DNA of 64,000 nucleotides from Cystobasidiopsis lactophilus (GCA_001599975.1 BCIO01000006.1:1483587-1547586); one strand, 5' to 3'; counted from the stretch's first letter, positions 11,735 through 23,770 are shown. Numbers and translations are program-made. Notes: a model not told the origin generated them from the sequence alone.

Positions 11735-12174
11735 GGTCCTCAGCGAGGAGGCTCGAGGAGGAGGTTCGAAGCGGGCGGATTCTGAAGCCTCTTCAAGCCC
11801 GATTTCGAGGCGGTTCGAAGGGCGTGTGCGCTTTTCGTTGTCGGCGGAGGGCTTTCAGTGTCCCAGCTGTCGACTCTGAGGCTGCAGGGCGCTAGTTGGC
11901 ATCTGGCTTGCGACGGATCGGGTCAAAACAACACGGTGCGCCTGGCGCTGCTTTCGGACGCGGACGCCGTCGAACTTGTGGCAAATGCGCCAAGCCTTGG
12001 ATTTCATTGCTATTTCACGCAGAAGGACACTCATAGACGGAATGCTTGTTCTTGTGTCCGACCGCGCCCCCGACCTATCAGGGCTACGTATCAGGGCTAC
12101 TTGGTCAGCGTGTTGGCCTGGAGAGAGGGTGGCGGCGAAGACGCTCACCTCACTAGTTACCTTTGATGCTTCCT
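11735..12174. other. Gap between the two PHD genes
   Basis: This 440-base spacer should hold the 3' end of copy 2 and the promoter of copy 1. I see no gene. A short direct duplication of TATCAGGGCTACG lies at about 12077-12102. Confidence 0.5.
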
Positions 12175-14677
12175 TTAAGACACCTTTGCAAGTTCCACCT
12201 TAAGCCAAGGAAGAAAGTTGACCATTTTGATTTTCTCCATAGGAAGGAGGGGCGATCCGAGGTGAGTTTCGAGAGTCGAGAGGAGGGCCTTCCATTCATC
12301 CCCGCTGACGCAGTCCTCCAGAATGTCATCGTCCGCCAAGCCACAGCTGTCAAGCCATTCCCCAGCCCTCAGCATGCTCTCCTTCCCTTTGGCTGACGGC
12401 CAAAACTTGAACAGGCGGTCCGACCACAAAGTTGGAGCCACAGCTGCATTACTCGAAGAGCGCGGTGATGAAACAGGGCGATTCAGAGGTGTGTCTGGAG
12501 AAGCAGGACAGGGCGGAAGACCAGAGCTCCCTGAACCGAGGCTTGGAGAAAGAGAAGGAGAGCGGCGTGGTGACGATGAAGCCGGGGTAAACGGAGGACG
12601 GTTCGAAGTAGTACGGCTACTAGAGCTAGTCATTGGAGAGGATATAATTGAGGTGGACACGGTGGCATTTTCTTGGCGTTGCCGTTTCTTTGCCGGGCGA
12701 GAGGTCAAGGCAGCAGCTTGAGCCGCGGTCGGCCCTCTCTTTCTTTTGACAGCCGATGACTGGCGCTTCTTTACCGGAGCTGAAACTGTGCGAAATGAAA
12801 CCGGTTCGGCGCCATCGTCGCTGTCGGCCTCGCTGGTGAGAGAGCCGGACCGCCGATCATGCCTTGTGACCTTGGATATCCGTTTCTTCGTCGGAAACGG
12901 GGTTTCGAGCAATGAAACAGATTCTGTGCCGTCGTCGATGTCGCCTCCGCTGTCGGACCCGCCGCAGCTTCCGAAATTGATGACAATGCCATCGTGAGCA
13001 GCCGCAATTCTGTTAAGGATGGATGGCTGTGAGCATTCTTGTAAAGAGTTTGTACAGCTATCAGCATCCTCACGTCGGCTGATACTGGGTAATAGTCCAA
13101 TACTTGACAACTTGGTTGATCAAGGTACGCCGGTCCTCCAAAGCGGGAATGGCAAGCATTAGACACGGCTCGACCATCTCGGCGACAAATTTGGAACGGG
13201 TGGAAGGCTAGAATCAAGTCGGCGAGGCACGGCGACAACACGCGATTCGCCCATTCTGCCGTGAGAGTGGCAGTAGTACCGAACCTCTTCGGTCTCGTCG
13301 GTTTCTTTAGTGTCGGATCGCGATCTTAGTCCATAATGCTGTGCGCAAGACACATGCATGGAACGTGGACACTTCGTAGACGAGCACCGAATAGGATAGC
13401 CATCTAGCTTGCCACACAAGTAGCATGTCTGGGCCCACTTATGAGAATTTTGCGTGTATGCAGCAAGTCTCCACTCACCAGGTCTAGACGGTGCCTCATT
13501 CGCTCCAAGTCGAGCTGCCACTTGAAATCGGTGCCCTTCTGTTTCGCTTCCGGGGCAGGTAGCGCATAGCCGCATGCCTGGTGGAGCCATTGGCCCGATT
13601 GTGAAATGCGCATAGGGCCATTACGTCGCAAACAGGCGATACACATCTGGTGGTGAAGCTTGAGCCGCGAAAAAGAGCGCGGTTGTGGGACTTCACCCAC
13701 AGCGTCTGATGCTTTGCGCCGGCATCTCTGGCAACGCCAGACCTCTCCTGGCCGTTTTGAACCGTCGGTATAACACTCCCAATGGACAACTATCTTGCAG
13801 GCAGCGCATTCGACAAGGTCGGCAGCGTTGTGTGAGTCGCAAATGTCACAACATCGCTGGGGCAGGTATTGGACGCAATGCGCCAGCGTCGTGGCGTCCG
13901 TGTAAGGAATGAGTCGAATAAGCTTGGCCTTGTGCAAATTCAATCTTGCGAGGACTTGGCCGACTGCTTCTTCGGAGAAGGGAGCATTCTGCTCGCGTCG
14001 AGAGTCATTCAGTTCTTTCAACCATGACGCCTCTGTGCCCAAATCTTAAGTGTAATTCAAATGCGGCTGCAAAAAGACTGACCGTCAATAGTCAGGCTTT
14101 GAGGTGTGGTGTCGGCCGCCAGCACGCCTATTTTGCTCCAAGGGTTTCGCCAGTACTCCGTCGGAGCGAGAGTTTCTATATGGCATTGTGGACTATTGTT
14201 AGATGAAAGCGACACGATATGAATAGACCGCCTACGGGAAAATTCCAAAAGCTCTTTGCTGGTCCACATTCGGTCGGTACGGACTGCCCACCGAGTTGTT
14301 GGCGTACGGCTGACGGTGACCTTGATCGGGCAACCGTTTCTGGTGCAAGTGAATGTTTCGGCTAAAGCGTCTGATTCGGCCTTTTTCCGGGTCGTCCGCA
14401 CGTCGTTGACCAGAACAGGATGTGAAAGCGTGCACGGCTTGCGATCACCGACTTCGGCTGCACTCTGCGCCTTGCAGACGGACGGCGTCCATTTGAAAGC
14501 AGTGTAGACAGCAGTAACTTCAGGGGCGCCGCCGAAGTAGGATGGATGCGCCCAAGCCTTGAACAAAGCCAGCTGAAAAGCTTCCGCAATGTTGTCCGGG
14601 CCCCTGCCTCGTCCAGCGAAATCCGGCAGGCTGTCGAGCGCAGTCTGCAGAGCCAGCTCTTCATTGGACTTCGACAT
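12175..14677 (-). CDS. PHD/extended-PHD chromatin protein, Nto1/JADE/BRPF-like, copy 2
   Basis: A paralogue of the gene at 8265-11734, on the same strand and in the same order. The start at 14677 (MSKSNEELALQ) precedes the shared module GRGPDNIAEAFQLA, and a Cys pair follows (FTCTRNGCPIKV). The EPL1-like helix reads SWLKELNDSRRE. The PHD finger is CDICDSHNAADLVECAAC, then HWECYTD and WRCQRC. The extended PHD is CIACLRRNGPMRISQSGQWL, HQACGYALP, then after an intron CYLCGKLDGYPIRC, HVSCAQHYGL and CHSHG. A YW segment (VVKYWTITQYQPT) follows, equivalent to RYW in copy 1. The tail is Ser/Arg-rich and ends with KIKMVNFLPWLKVELAKVS, matching KILSFLPWLN of copy 1. Similarity along the whole length but low identity suggests an old tandem duplication. 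Confidence 0.73.
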
Positions 14678-14951
14678 GTTATTGGTTCCGAGGCCGCAAA
14701 GAGACAATGTAGGCAAGTTGCTACGGCGCACAGGTGGAAGCACAGCGGGAAGACTAATTGAGGCAACAACTGAGCGAGTCTCTTAGGGAGCACGCTCAAT
14801 GTACAATAAATTCGGTCACGAAGAAAAGGATAGACGTCAATTCGAGGTGCTGGCCGCACGGACGAGGAGATCAGAACGCAGGTCCGTGGCGTGGCTCGGC
14901 TGAGTGGCAAACTTGTGGCCAATAAGCGTGCGGGATTAAATGCAAAAAGGT

Positions 14952-16644
14952 CTATACAATGCGAGCTATGCGAAGAGACTGTGCAGTTTGGACGGCTGTC
15001 CATTGGTGATTGTTGAGCCCACCGTGGAAAGCCGCCGAGGCGTCCAAGCACCCCGTCTCAACCGAGTACTCTCGAAGCACAGCGATGCCACCAGGATGCA
15101 GCACTCCGTAAGGTGCAGCGTCGACGACATGCCGGTCGATGACAATGAGGAGCGGCCGCCGGAGAGCACCGGTGGCCAACGTTGATTCCACGTAGGCCCG
15201 ACAGAGCTGGCTAAGGTCCTTCGATGGCCATTCCAGAAGGGTTTGGTCTTTTTTCGGCTGGAGTTGAGCCGCCCGAGTCGACAAAACGTGGGCTTGAGCG
15301 GCGAGGATGTCTCTCTGGCCCGTTTGACGGACCGAATCAATTTGATTTGTACATTTCGAGCTGCACATCGATGGCCGTCAATTTCGATGTAATTTCGAGC
15401 TCTGGGACCAAGGGAGCTCACACTAAGTAGATGAGCCACTTGGTCGGGTCCCAATCGAGCAGCCGAACTCCGTTGCGGTAGTCGCTTGGGCTGCGATATC
15501 TCTGAGCGTTGATCTTCAATTTCTTGAGAAGGACCTACAAAGCATGGTGGAAGTTGTGATAGCTTTCGCCACCCGTCAAGATGGCCAGCAGGTAGTTGCT
15601 TTTGGCTGACAGATCTAGCGTGAACTCTTGCTCGCCCCAATAGTGCTGCATTTTGGGTGAACTTTCACCCTATGAGTTCCATAGAATGAGACGCACAGCT
15701 AATGAGTTGATGAAGAAGGTGCAGTGCCATATTCTGGAGAAGGTCGTCAGCTCTCGCGGCTGCCGGGAACAGAGCTCAAAGAAACGCACAATAAGCGGGC
15801 GACAATTCCGCCCCAGATGAAACCTCCAATACCATCTCCCCAGAGCGAGCCCACAGCAGCCGGCAAGCCTAGCCCCAACGTCAGAGCCAGCGGCACGTAG
15901 TTTCGGTGCTGCCACCGCACGACCGGATCCCGCTCCAAATCCCGCTTGTCAATGAGCGCTAGCTTTGGGTACTTGGGCTGCGTTCGATGAAGCACACTCT
16001 CAATGTCTGGGAGGGTACAAAGTCAGGAAGGTGGCCCACCCGGTAAAAGATCCAGCCCATGTGGGAGAAGAGCAAGCCACGGGAAGCGTCGTACGGGTCG
16101 TCCGGCCCATCGGTGAAGCGGTGGTGAAGCCGATGCCGTAGCACCCACCACTTGATGCTGCCTTGAAAGCCCAGCGCACCCATGAGGGCGAGTATGACCC
16201 TCAATGGCAAGCGGGCGCTGAAAGCCCTATGCGACCAGAGTCTGTGGTAGCCCATGGTGATCCCAAAAGTAGCCAGCTGCCATGAAACGAAGCAAAGCCT
16301 GGTGCACATCTGGATCAGACCACATCTACATTCCGGTTGGGTTTAGCGATTGCTCAATTACCATGCTGTTTTTGCCTGCAGCTGTGAGAATGGACTGATG
16401 TATAGAACTCCTATCAAGGCCAGCACTGCGAAAGCGAATCAGACTGAAGTTGGCTGCCGTCGACACGGAAGCCGAGACACTGACGATGCATCCCGGAGAA
16501 GAAGATGGCATTGCTGTACCAAATGGGCGGCTTGGAGTCTTTCCTAGAAGGCACAAAAGCAGGTTTGGGCGCTAGTTGAGGGCCATCGCATGCGCTCTCG
16601 TAGCCCGAATCATGCACATCGGCCAGCTTGTTGACGGGACTCAT
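14952..16644 (-). CDS. OLE1: Delta-9 fatty-acid desaturase with fused cytochrome b5
   Basis: An ER membrane stearoyl-CoA desaturase that makes oleate and palmitoleate. The three His boxes are HRLWSH (in ITMGYHRLWSHRAF), HRLHH (in WWVLRHRLHHRFTDGPDDPY) and, across an intron near 15490-15540, YHNFHHAFPSDYRNG. Membrane segments flank them (for example LLALIGVLYISPFSQ, exposed by an intron near 16440-16500). The C-terminus carries a cytochrome b5-like domain with HPGG and a second heme-ligand His in GGLNNHQW, the layout of fungal OLE1. The start at 16644 (MSPVNKLADVHDSGYES) is the most likely of two in-frame ATGs; the other is at 16731. It is divergent from the helicase gene, with only 234 bases between the starts. 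Confidence 0.9.
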
Positions 16645-16878
16645 GCCTGCGTCTTTGGCTGGCCCGATCCTCCAAGTGAGCCGGCAGATGTTTTCAAAGG
16701 CCGATTTGAGAAGTGTGAGTAGCGGTCGCAATGCCAGCCGAGAGCTGCCTGATCGTTGACGACGGGAGAGCGTCCTAAATCTGTCGAGTCGCTGGAGGCT
16801 CCATAACCTGTAATCACGAGCGCTGCCAAAAAATTCTCTGCTCTGTGCGCTGTTTGTTCTGCTCGTCCAACCCTGGCA
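16645..16878. promoter_or_regulatory. Short divergent promoter region (desaturase / helicase)
   Basis: Only 234 bases separate the start of the minus-strand desaturase from the start of the plus-strand helicase, so both promoters must share or overlap this stretch. No clear TATA box is visible. Confidence 0.55.
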
Positions 16879-19232
16879 ATGGCCAGCTCTTCTTTGAGAA
16901 CGATTTTTAGAACACAGAGATGTGGCTGGTACTTGTCGCAGCAGCGTAAGTTATCTTCAAGCAGCGAGAGGCGCAAATTGACAGCGACGCAAATTTCCCA
17001 CAGGATTCAGCTCGTCGGCCGCTGCGTTGGCCGTCAAGCCGCAAGCTGCTGTGGAAGAGGAGATACCCGTGCTTGAAGATACCCAAGAGGCAGTACAAGA
17101 CCAACCAGCTGGGCCAACGCACTTTGCCGACCTGCGGAAGCACCTGCAAAGCCCACTTTATCATGCGCTGACCGGCAAGCCGTTCAACTACTCCACTTTG
17201 TCGCCCGTTCAGCAGGCCGTCATGGCACAACTACCCAATTTGTCCAGCGCCATCACGGACGACCCAGCGACAGCGCCAAAGGACGTCCTCGTCAAGGCGA
17301 AAACTGGCTCGGGCAAAACCCTCGCCTTCTTGATCCCCGCCGTCCAGGGCCACCTGGCCAGCATCCCCCAGCTGCCGACCATCTCCATCAAGCGGATAAA
17401 GGACAGGAAGGGCTTGACGGACAAGACGGGCGTGCTCATCCTCAGCCCAACGAGGGAGCTGGCCACCCAGATTGCAGAGGAGGCCAAGAAGCTGCTCACC
17501 AACGTTCGCCACTGCGACGTCCACCTGTTTGTCGGTGGCGCCAACAAGTCGGGCCAGATCAAGGAGTTCTCCAGAACGAGCAGGGACATCATCGTCGCCA
17601 CCCCTGGCCGCATGCTCGATCTGCTCCAGAGCGTCCCGATGATTGCCCAAGCCGTCGACAACTGCCGCACGCTTATTCTTGACGAGGCCGACACACTTTT
17701 GGACATGGGTTTCAAGGACGAGCTCGAAGGAATCACCGGCTACCTCCCACCTTCCTCCCAACGCCAAACCTTTCTGTTCTCCGCCACCGTCTCCAAGGAG
17801 ATCCAGAAAGTCGCGCGATCGACCCTCAAGCCGGACTACATGTTCATCGACACGGTGCCTCAGGACGAGGTCAATGTGCATGAGCACATCCCCCAGTTCG
17901 TGTCGGTCGTCGAGCCCGCCGAGCAGTTCGCCCACATCGCCAAGCTCCTCGCCGAGGACATGCTCCTCCACCCTCAAGGCGGCAAGGCCGTCATCTTCCT
18001 CCCCACCACCAAGCTCACCGAGCTCATGACCACCATGATCGACGGCATCAAGGACTACCTGCCCTGGGGCCGCAACAAGACGACCATTTACGAAATCCAC
18101 TCGCGCAAGTCCCAGATCCAGCGCGACCGCGCCTCGGACCGCTTCCGCCGCTCCTCGGGTGGCTACCAGATCCTCGTCACCTCCGACGTCTCCGCTCGCG
18201 GCGTCGACTACCCCGGCGTCACCCGTGTCATCCAGGTCGGCGTGCCTAAATCAAAAGACCTCTACATCCACCGTGTTGGCCGGACAGGTCGTGCCGGCAA
18301 GGCTGGTCGAGGCGACTTGATCCTCTTGCCTTTCGAGAAAGGTTACCTCAAGTCCGAGCTGGGCGACCTGCCTTTGCAACGGCTGGAGACTGATGTCTTC
18401 GCATCTGGCGTCCAAGAGCTGGCAGCCAAGGAGGACGCCACCCCAACCCCGCGCACTTCTCAGGCTGCGCCACCCTCCACCCCAAAGCGCAGTGGCGACT
18501 TCCGCTCGCGCAGCGCCGACGACTTTGCTCGCTCCTCCACTTCCCTCCCCATGCAACCCCACATCGCCTCCCGCCTCTCTCAGATCGACGCGGCCGTTTC
18601 CGAGGTCGTCTTCCCTGCCTTGGACGCCCAAGAGACCAGCGACGTGTTCATGTCCTGCCTGGGCTACTACGTTCCTTTGGCCCGGTTGTGCGGCGTTGCA
18701 AAGTCGGATGTCGTTGCCGGTCTGAAGGCGTGGGCCGACAAGGGCCTTGGGTTGGGCTCTGAGCCGTATGTGAGCCCAGCGTTCTTGGCCAAGATTGGCG
18801 CGGCCGAAAGGGCACCAAGGGTGTGTTTTCTTCCTTCCTTCTCGATCAGATTGAACATTCTTTGATTGCTGGTCCGCTTTTGCACACAGAGGGGGCGCGC
18901 TCTTGGCGGTGGCCGACCTTCCTTCGACCGAGGCGCGAGAGGTGGCTTCTCCGGTGGCGACCGCGGCTTCTCAAGGGATAGAACTTTCGCTAGAGATGGC
19001 GACAGCAGCGATAGAGGGTTTTCAAGAGGCGGCGACCGCGGCGGCAGCAGCAATTTCCGAGGCTCCAGGGACTCGCCGGTGCAGCCTTCGTTCCCTGGCC
19101 GTAGGAAGATGACGGTGCCGTTCAACGACAGGCGGGACAAGGTGACGCCACGGAGGTACCAGGTGAGCCAGCTCTTTCCCTGAAGACGTTTGATTTGGTC
19201 TAATCACCTGGGGTCTCAACTTGCAGTCGTAG
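16879..19232 (+). CDS. Mitochondrial DEAD-box RNA helicase, MSS116-like
   Basis: An ATP-dependent RNA helicase, probably acting in mitochondrial splicing and translation. Exon 1 (16879-16945) plus the start of exon 2 gives a presequence (MASSSLRTIFRTQRCGWYLS then QQRFSSSAAA). Core motifs are all present: AKTGSGKT (I), PTRELATQI (Ia), TPGRMLDLL (Ib), DEAD (II, in ILDEADTLLDMGF), FSAT (III), TSDVSARGVDYPGV (V) and HRVGRTGRAGKAG (VI). The C-terminal extension after motif VI is followed by an RGG/Gly-Arg-Ser-rich tail typical of MSS116. Two late introns lie at about 18822-18890 and 19163-19226; the last exon codes for only Ser and the stop (19227-19232). Substrate RNAs cannot be read from the sequence. 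Confidence 0.92.
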
Positions 19233-19335
19233 TGCATCTAGAAGGGAATCCGCTCTGTAACACTAGCCTGTTTCATGTTCTCTCTCCTCTGCATTCATCA
19301 CGCACACCACTGCCACACCCACAAATTTGCTGACC

Positions 19336-20960
19336 ATGCTCATCGAAGCTTCGAGGCTTGTTTTCCGCCTGGCCTTGGCTGACCAACAATGCATGCTCAG
19401 AAGTGCCTATAAGACCCAGCTTGTTAGATCCGTTTTGAGCAGCTCCCACCAACTCCAACTCCGAACCATGGCCACTAACTCGGCAGAGAATGTGCGTGTG
19501 TCCGCCTCCCCTCGCCTCCTCCCAGGGCTGATGCTCGATGGCGCTCTGTGCAGTCGCTCGCCTTGGGCCGCTCCAAGAAGATGCATTCCAAGGTGGTCAT
19601 TATTGGCTCCGGCCCAGCTGGCCACACAGCCGTGAGTGACCCTTGCCCAAACGCGCATGAATTTCCGGTGCTCAATGCTACATTGCACCCCCCAGGCTAT
19701 TTGTACGCTTGAATCGCTCCCCTCGCCCGCTACAGAGCCCTAACAGCAGCATACAGATCTGGCCAGAGCGCAACTAGAGCCCAAGATGTTCGAGGGTGCG
19801 TTTGCCCTCTTGAATTTTGGCAGCAAGCGCCGGATCTGACTAAAACGGCGCATCCACAGGCATGCTCGCCAATGGCATCGCTCCCGGTGGCCAGTTAACA
19901 ACCACCACTGATGTCGAAAAGTAGGCCAGAGCCTGCACTGTTCCAGAGAGCCAAGCTAAAATCGCATGGCGTTAAAGTTTCCCTGGTTTCCCTGAAGGCA
20001 TTCGCGGGCCAGAGATGATGGACCTGTTCCGAGCCCAGTCCATCCGCTTCGGCACCGAGATCTTCACCGAGACCATCTCCAAGGTCGACCTCTCCAAGCG
20101 GCCGTTCAAGTACTGGCGCGAGGGCGCCGAACAGGACGACCCGGAGACCTGCGACGCCCTGATCTTCGCCACCGGCGCCAGCGCCCGCAGGCTCAACCTT
20201 CCTGGAGAGGACACCTACTGGCAGTCTGGCATCTCCGCCTGCGCCGTGTGCGACGGTGCTGTCCCCATCTTTAGGAAGAAGCCGCTCGCCGTGATCGGTG
20301 GCGGAGACTCGGCCTGCGAGGAGGCCATCTATCTCACCAAGGTGCGTTCTGCCTCTTCCTTTATCTCAATGCTGCGAACTTGACGTGAACGTCCACAGTA
20401 TGCCTCGCATGTTTACGTTTTGGTTCGCCGGGACCAGCTGCGGGCATCAAAGGTCATGGCCAAGCGCCTGATGACCCACCCCAAGGTCACCATCCTCTGG
20501 AACACCGTGCCTGTCGATGCCAAGGGCGACGGCGACCTGCTCACCGCCATCGGCATCAAGGATGTCAAGACGGGCGAGACCAAGGACCTGCCCGTGAACG
20601 GCCTGTTCTACGCCATCGGCCACGAGCCGGCGACCGCCTTGGTTAAGGGCCAGATGGACTGCGACGAGGACGGGTACATCAAGACGATACCGGGCACCAG
20701 CAAGACGTCGGTCGAGGGCGTGTTCGCCGCCGGAGATGTTCAGGACAAGGCCTACCGCCAGGCCATCACCTCTGCAGGCACAGGGTGCATTGCAGCTTTG
20801 GAGTGCGAGCGCTTGTTGGCTGAAGAAGAGAGTGAGTTTCACCGCTTTTGACTTTGCCACCCGCCTGGAAGCTGATTTTCTCCTTCCCCTACCAGTGCCG
20901 GACGCTACGGGCGACCTTCATGTGCCGGAACCTGGATATCTCGGCACCGATAAGGAGTAG
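19336..20960 (+). CDS. TRR1: Thioredoxin reductase, low-molecular-weight type, two possible starts
   Basis: An FAD/NADPH disulfide reductase that keeps thioredoxin reduced. Seen in order: FAD motif [54 protein letters not shown], the redox pair CAVC ([16 protein letters not shown]), NADPH motif [29 protein letters not shown], and [20 protein letters not shown]. It stops at 20958-20960 after YLGTDKE. Two in-frame ATGs are plausible: 19336 gives a 44-residue leader rich in Arg, Ser and Leu, and 19468 gives MATNSAEN, close to the usual cytosolic start. Introns lie at about 19491-19554, 19632-19695, 19703-19756, 19799-19859, 19922-19979, 20342-20398 and 20831-20895. The exon between the second and third introns is 7 nt long. 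Confidence 0.95.
19696..19702 (+). other. 7-nt microexon of the thioredoxin reductase gene
   Basis: GCTATTT lies between AG at 19694-19695 and GTACGC at 19703. The flanking introns are 64 and 54 nt. Joining gives [20 protein letters not shown], which is the invariant AIYLARA segment of thioredoxin reductases, in frame. No other way to encode AIY is visible nearby. Confidence 0.85.
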
Positions 20961-21539
20961 AGACTAGTAGAAGGGTTCTTCGCACGATTGTAAAACCTGT
21001 TGGCGTCTCATTTTTGCCACCTCCCAGTTTTCATCTGCTGCGGTCCATCCCAGTAGTCGCAAGCAATTCTTGGCCTCCTGACAACGTCGTCTTAGAAAGG
21101 AACTGCCCGCCAATTGTAAGACCACCAGTGAATGGAGCTCGGCCTCGGAGCCTCCACGGTTTCAGCCAAGGCAGCACTCGTCTCCAGCTCGCTACCAACT
21201 CCGTCCTTATCCTTGATTTTCTGCTGTTGCACAGGTTGTCTACAATGACGTCTAAGAGCGAGGCTGTGTCTGTTCCTCGAGAGTTCGATGGCAAGTGGCA
21301 AGCTCCAGCGCTCCCTCTTCACTGGCAGCTGCATGTCGTTGCTTCCACTGTCTCTCGTGTCTTTGCCCTCCTCTGCCAGAGACTTTGTCAACTGCTCGCA
21401 ACGACCAGTCCCCAAATCACTGCTCATAGCCACATTCTGTCCCAATGCGCACCGCCGCATTGACAGGACAGTCTTCCCTTCCCACGAAGGCTGCTCTCCA
21501 ACCTCGACCGCCCGTTTTGGTTGCTTGAGTACCTGAAGT
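20961..21539. other. Gap downstream of thioredoxin reductase
   Basis: No gene can be assigned. A possible upstream exon of the next gene starts at an ATG at 21245, and a coding-looking peptide, DRPFWLLEYLKYGDITSADA, is open at about 21508-21568 in another frame, but I could not join them convincingly. Confidence 0.35.
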
Positions 21540-22661
21540 ATGGAGATATCACCTCTGCAGATGCTGCAGCACATGGAAGGCTTTAGTACCTTTGCCTGGA
21601 ACAACGTCTGGAACCATGGTGGCAACCGTTACGAGTCAAATCCAGACTTTCGAGTTGCTTTAGACGCCCCATACCTTGCTAGCTTCTTGCTCTGGCTGTC
21701 TGGGCAAGTCCGCGTCCGACCTGCTTGGATGTCGCAGGACTGGGAAGCCAAGGAGCGTCGTGCTGGATCCTTTCAGTTCGCTCCGAAGACGCATCACTTC
21801 AAATTGAACTGCTGGGAGTACGCCTTGGTATCTGGCGCGCTCTCTTTTATCTGGCAATACGGAATGGTTGCTTGGGAAGGTTCCTCCGTTCGACGTTTTC
21901 TTGACCGCCAGCTTCCAGGACACGCTGTCTATCCACCCGCATCAAGCCACGGCGAGGACCGGCTTGAGGCAATTGCTCTTGAGCTGTGGGGCGGTCCAGC
22001 TGGCTTCCTACCTCAGTTTCGAATGGAGCACGAAATTGTCACCAAACACTTCTTCATATGTTCAGATGGGGCAAAACCTCAAATCATTCCAGCTGGTCGT
22101 CTTCTTCTCCTCTATGCAGCGGAGGCAGACTACAATGCCCCGGCACGCCAAATGTTCAGTGCCAACTCTGTCAGGACAACAAAGGAACTGATGCATGTCG
22201 CGTTCAACGAGCAGCCTATCGAATGGAACGGCCTTGGCAAAGTTGATGTGACAAGTACACCGACTCGAAGCCTTTGCCTAGAAAGCACTGGGAATGGTTC
22301 CCAACCGCTGTCCTTGTTCAGGGATTGGGGCTGGAATGACCAATCTTTGCTATGCTCAGTAGCCGCGATCGACCTTTCTGCCACAGCTTGGTGGAGTGCA
22401 AACAATCGACTAGTTGCACGCGAGGCGCCCGTGCAGCAGCAATGGACCGCTTTCCATGCGGCCACGCCAAGAGACCGTACCTTGCTCGCTGTTTTGCCTC
22501 GCCTCCGATCTGGCTGGTTTGCATTCACGCGTGACTACTGCATTAATCAGGTGCAGCAGGTAAATCCCTTCGTCCTCCCCTTTTGAAACACAACTAACGT
22601 GGGCATCGCCAAGGTTCTACGCGTCGAGATCAAGTGGCTTGAAGCGAAGGCGAGCTTTTAG
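21540..22661 (+). CDS. Unrecognised protein, about 365 residues
   Basis: A long open frame with normal codon use runs from ATG 21540 to 22559; a 54-nt intron (22560-22613) then leads to a short last exon ending VEIKWLEAKASF with a stop at 22659-22661. The product is rich in Trp and aromatic residues, for example STFAWNNVWNHGGNRY, WEYALVSGALSFIWQYG and FRDWGWNDQSLL. There is no signal peptide or obvious transmembrane helix, and I recognise no domain. Upstream exons are possible. It may also be part of one gene with the next entry, because a different donor at about 22623 could lead into the exon at 22703. Being coding is likely; the exact limits are not. Confidence 0.4.
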
Positions 22662-22702
22662 ACCTCAAGTCTCGCGAAATCTCACCTGAATCCTACCTTT
22701 AG

Positions 22703-23770
22703 ACTGTTGGACAGGGAGCAGACCTACATGCAGATTCAGCTGCCCAAGTTGCTGGCATGGTGAGTTTGTATCTTGTAGGCCTGGCCTCCAATTGCTGAGA
22801 TCGTGGTCAGATTTACCGATTGATCTTGGAGCGGGGTCTTGGGGCCTCCCCGGACATGGAACCTCCCGCTGGTGAGAGCATATGCGGCAGAGCTTTGCAC
22901 TACCTTGCACTTGTAGGTATCAGTACTCAACAGCCGCCCCATACCCTCATGTGTCTACAAAGCTCGCTGACTGGCGCTCGTCACAAACAAAGCAGCACGT
23001 GCTCTCTCATATTGGATACAAAAGTCAATCGCAGTCGCTGCACTTCCTCACTCAAAGCCTCTATTCGCTCCAACTGCCTTTCTTTGACATGGCGCCTTGC
23101 ATCGAATGGGCGGTTGCTCATCCCCCGGTTGGTGGATTGGCCACTTGGAAGATATACCTCGAGAAGTACCATGAATACATCAAAGAACACAAGGTTCCAG
23201 TGCTTGGTTTGCTAACGATTCCACGCTGACTTCGTTGGCCAGGACCTACATGTGCAGGCGCACCTCCTCGATGTAGGCGCGCTTTCTGGCCGACAATAAT
23301 TTCCTTACTCTATCTTTCTCAGACCAAACATTTGCGCCTGGTCGAGTGCCGATCGAGCGGTCATGCTCATCAAGTCTTTGGGCTTGCAAGCCGAGTTCGT
23401 AAGATTGCTTTCTTTCTACGAGCGCAAACTCACACTTCGTTTGCGAAAGTTACACCACATCATGCGGGAGCATCTCTTCTCCAGGACTGCCGACACTTCT
23501 TTGGAAGGCCAATCGGTAAGTGCCGAACCCCTCTTCACCACCAGCCGTTGCACTCAAACTTCCGATAGCGCCATCTCGATGCTCTCTACTTCACCGAATT
23601 GGTACGTTTGCTCTTCTTGAAGCACATGATCTTCTCAAATCATCCTACAGGTCGCACAAATTGCCGCCCACGCCACTGACCACCAAGATGCCAAGCTTGC
23701 CCTGTTCGGCTTCCCCAGCGCCAAGGCCGACTTTGAGCACTTGCTTGCTTTCCTCAACGGCTATCAGTGA
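22703..23770 (+). CDS. Unrecognised multi-exon protein, C-terminal part
   Basis: Several exons look real but I could not join them all. The first, starting at 22703 after CTTTAG, reads TVGQGADLHADSAAQVAGM and continues after an intron as IYRLILERGLGASPDMEPP. A later piece from ATG 23089 is MAPCIEWAVAHPPVGGLATW followed by KIYLEKYHEYIKEHK. The end is clear: MLIKSLGLQAEFVRLLSFYE near 23363, LHHIMREHLF, then across introns RHLDALYFTELVAQIAAHAT and FGFPSAKADFEHLLAFLNGY, with a stop at 23768-23770. No domain is recognised. The true start is unknown, and the gene may include the preceding entry. Confidence 0.4.

Noticed and set aside
17231-18100. Long minus-strand open frame opposite the helicase
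   Set aside because: It is the complement of the DEAD-box core exon, which has all helicase motifs on the plus strand.
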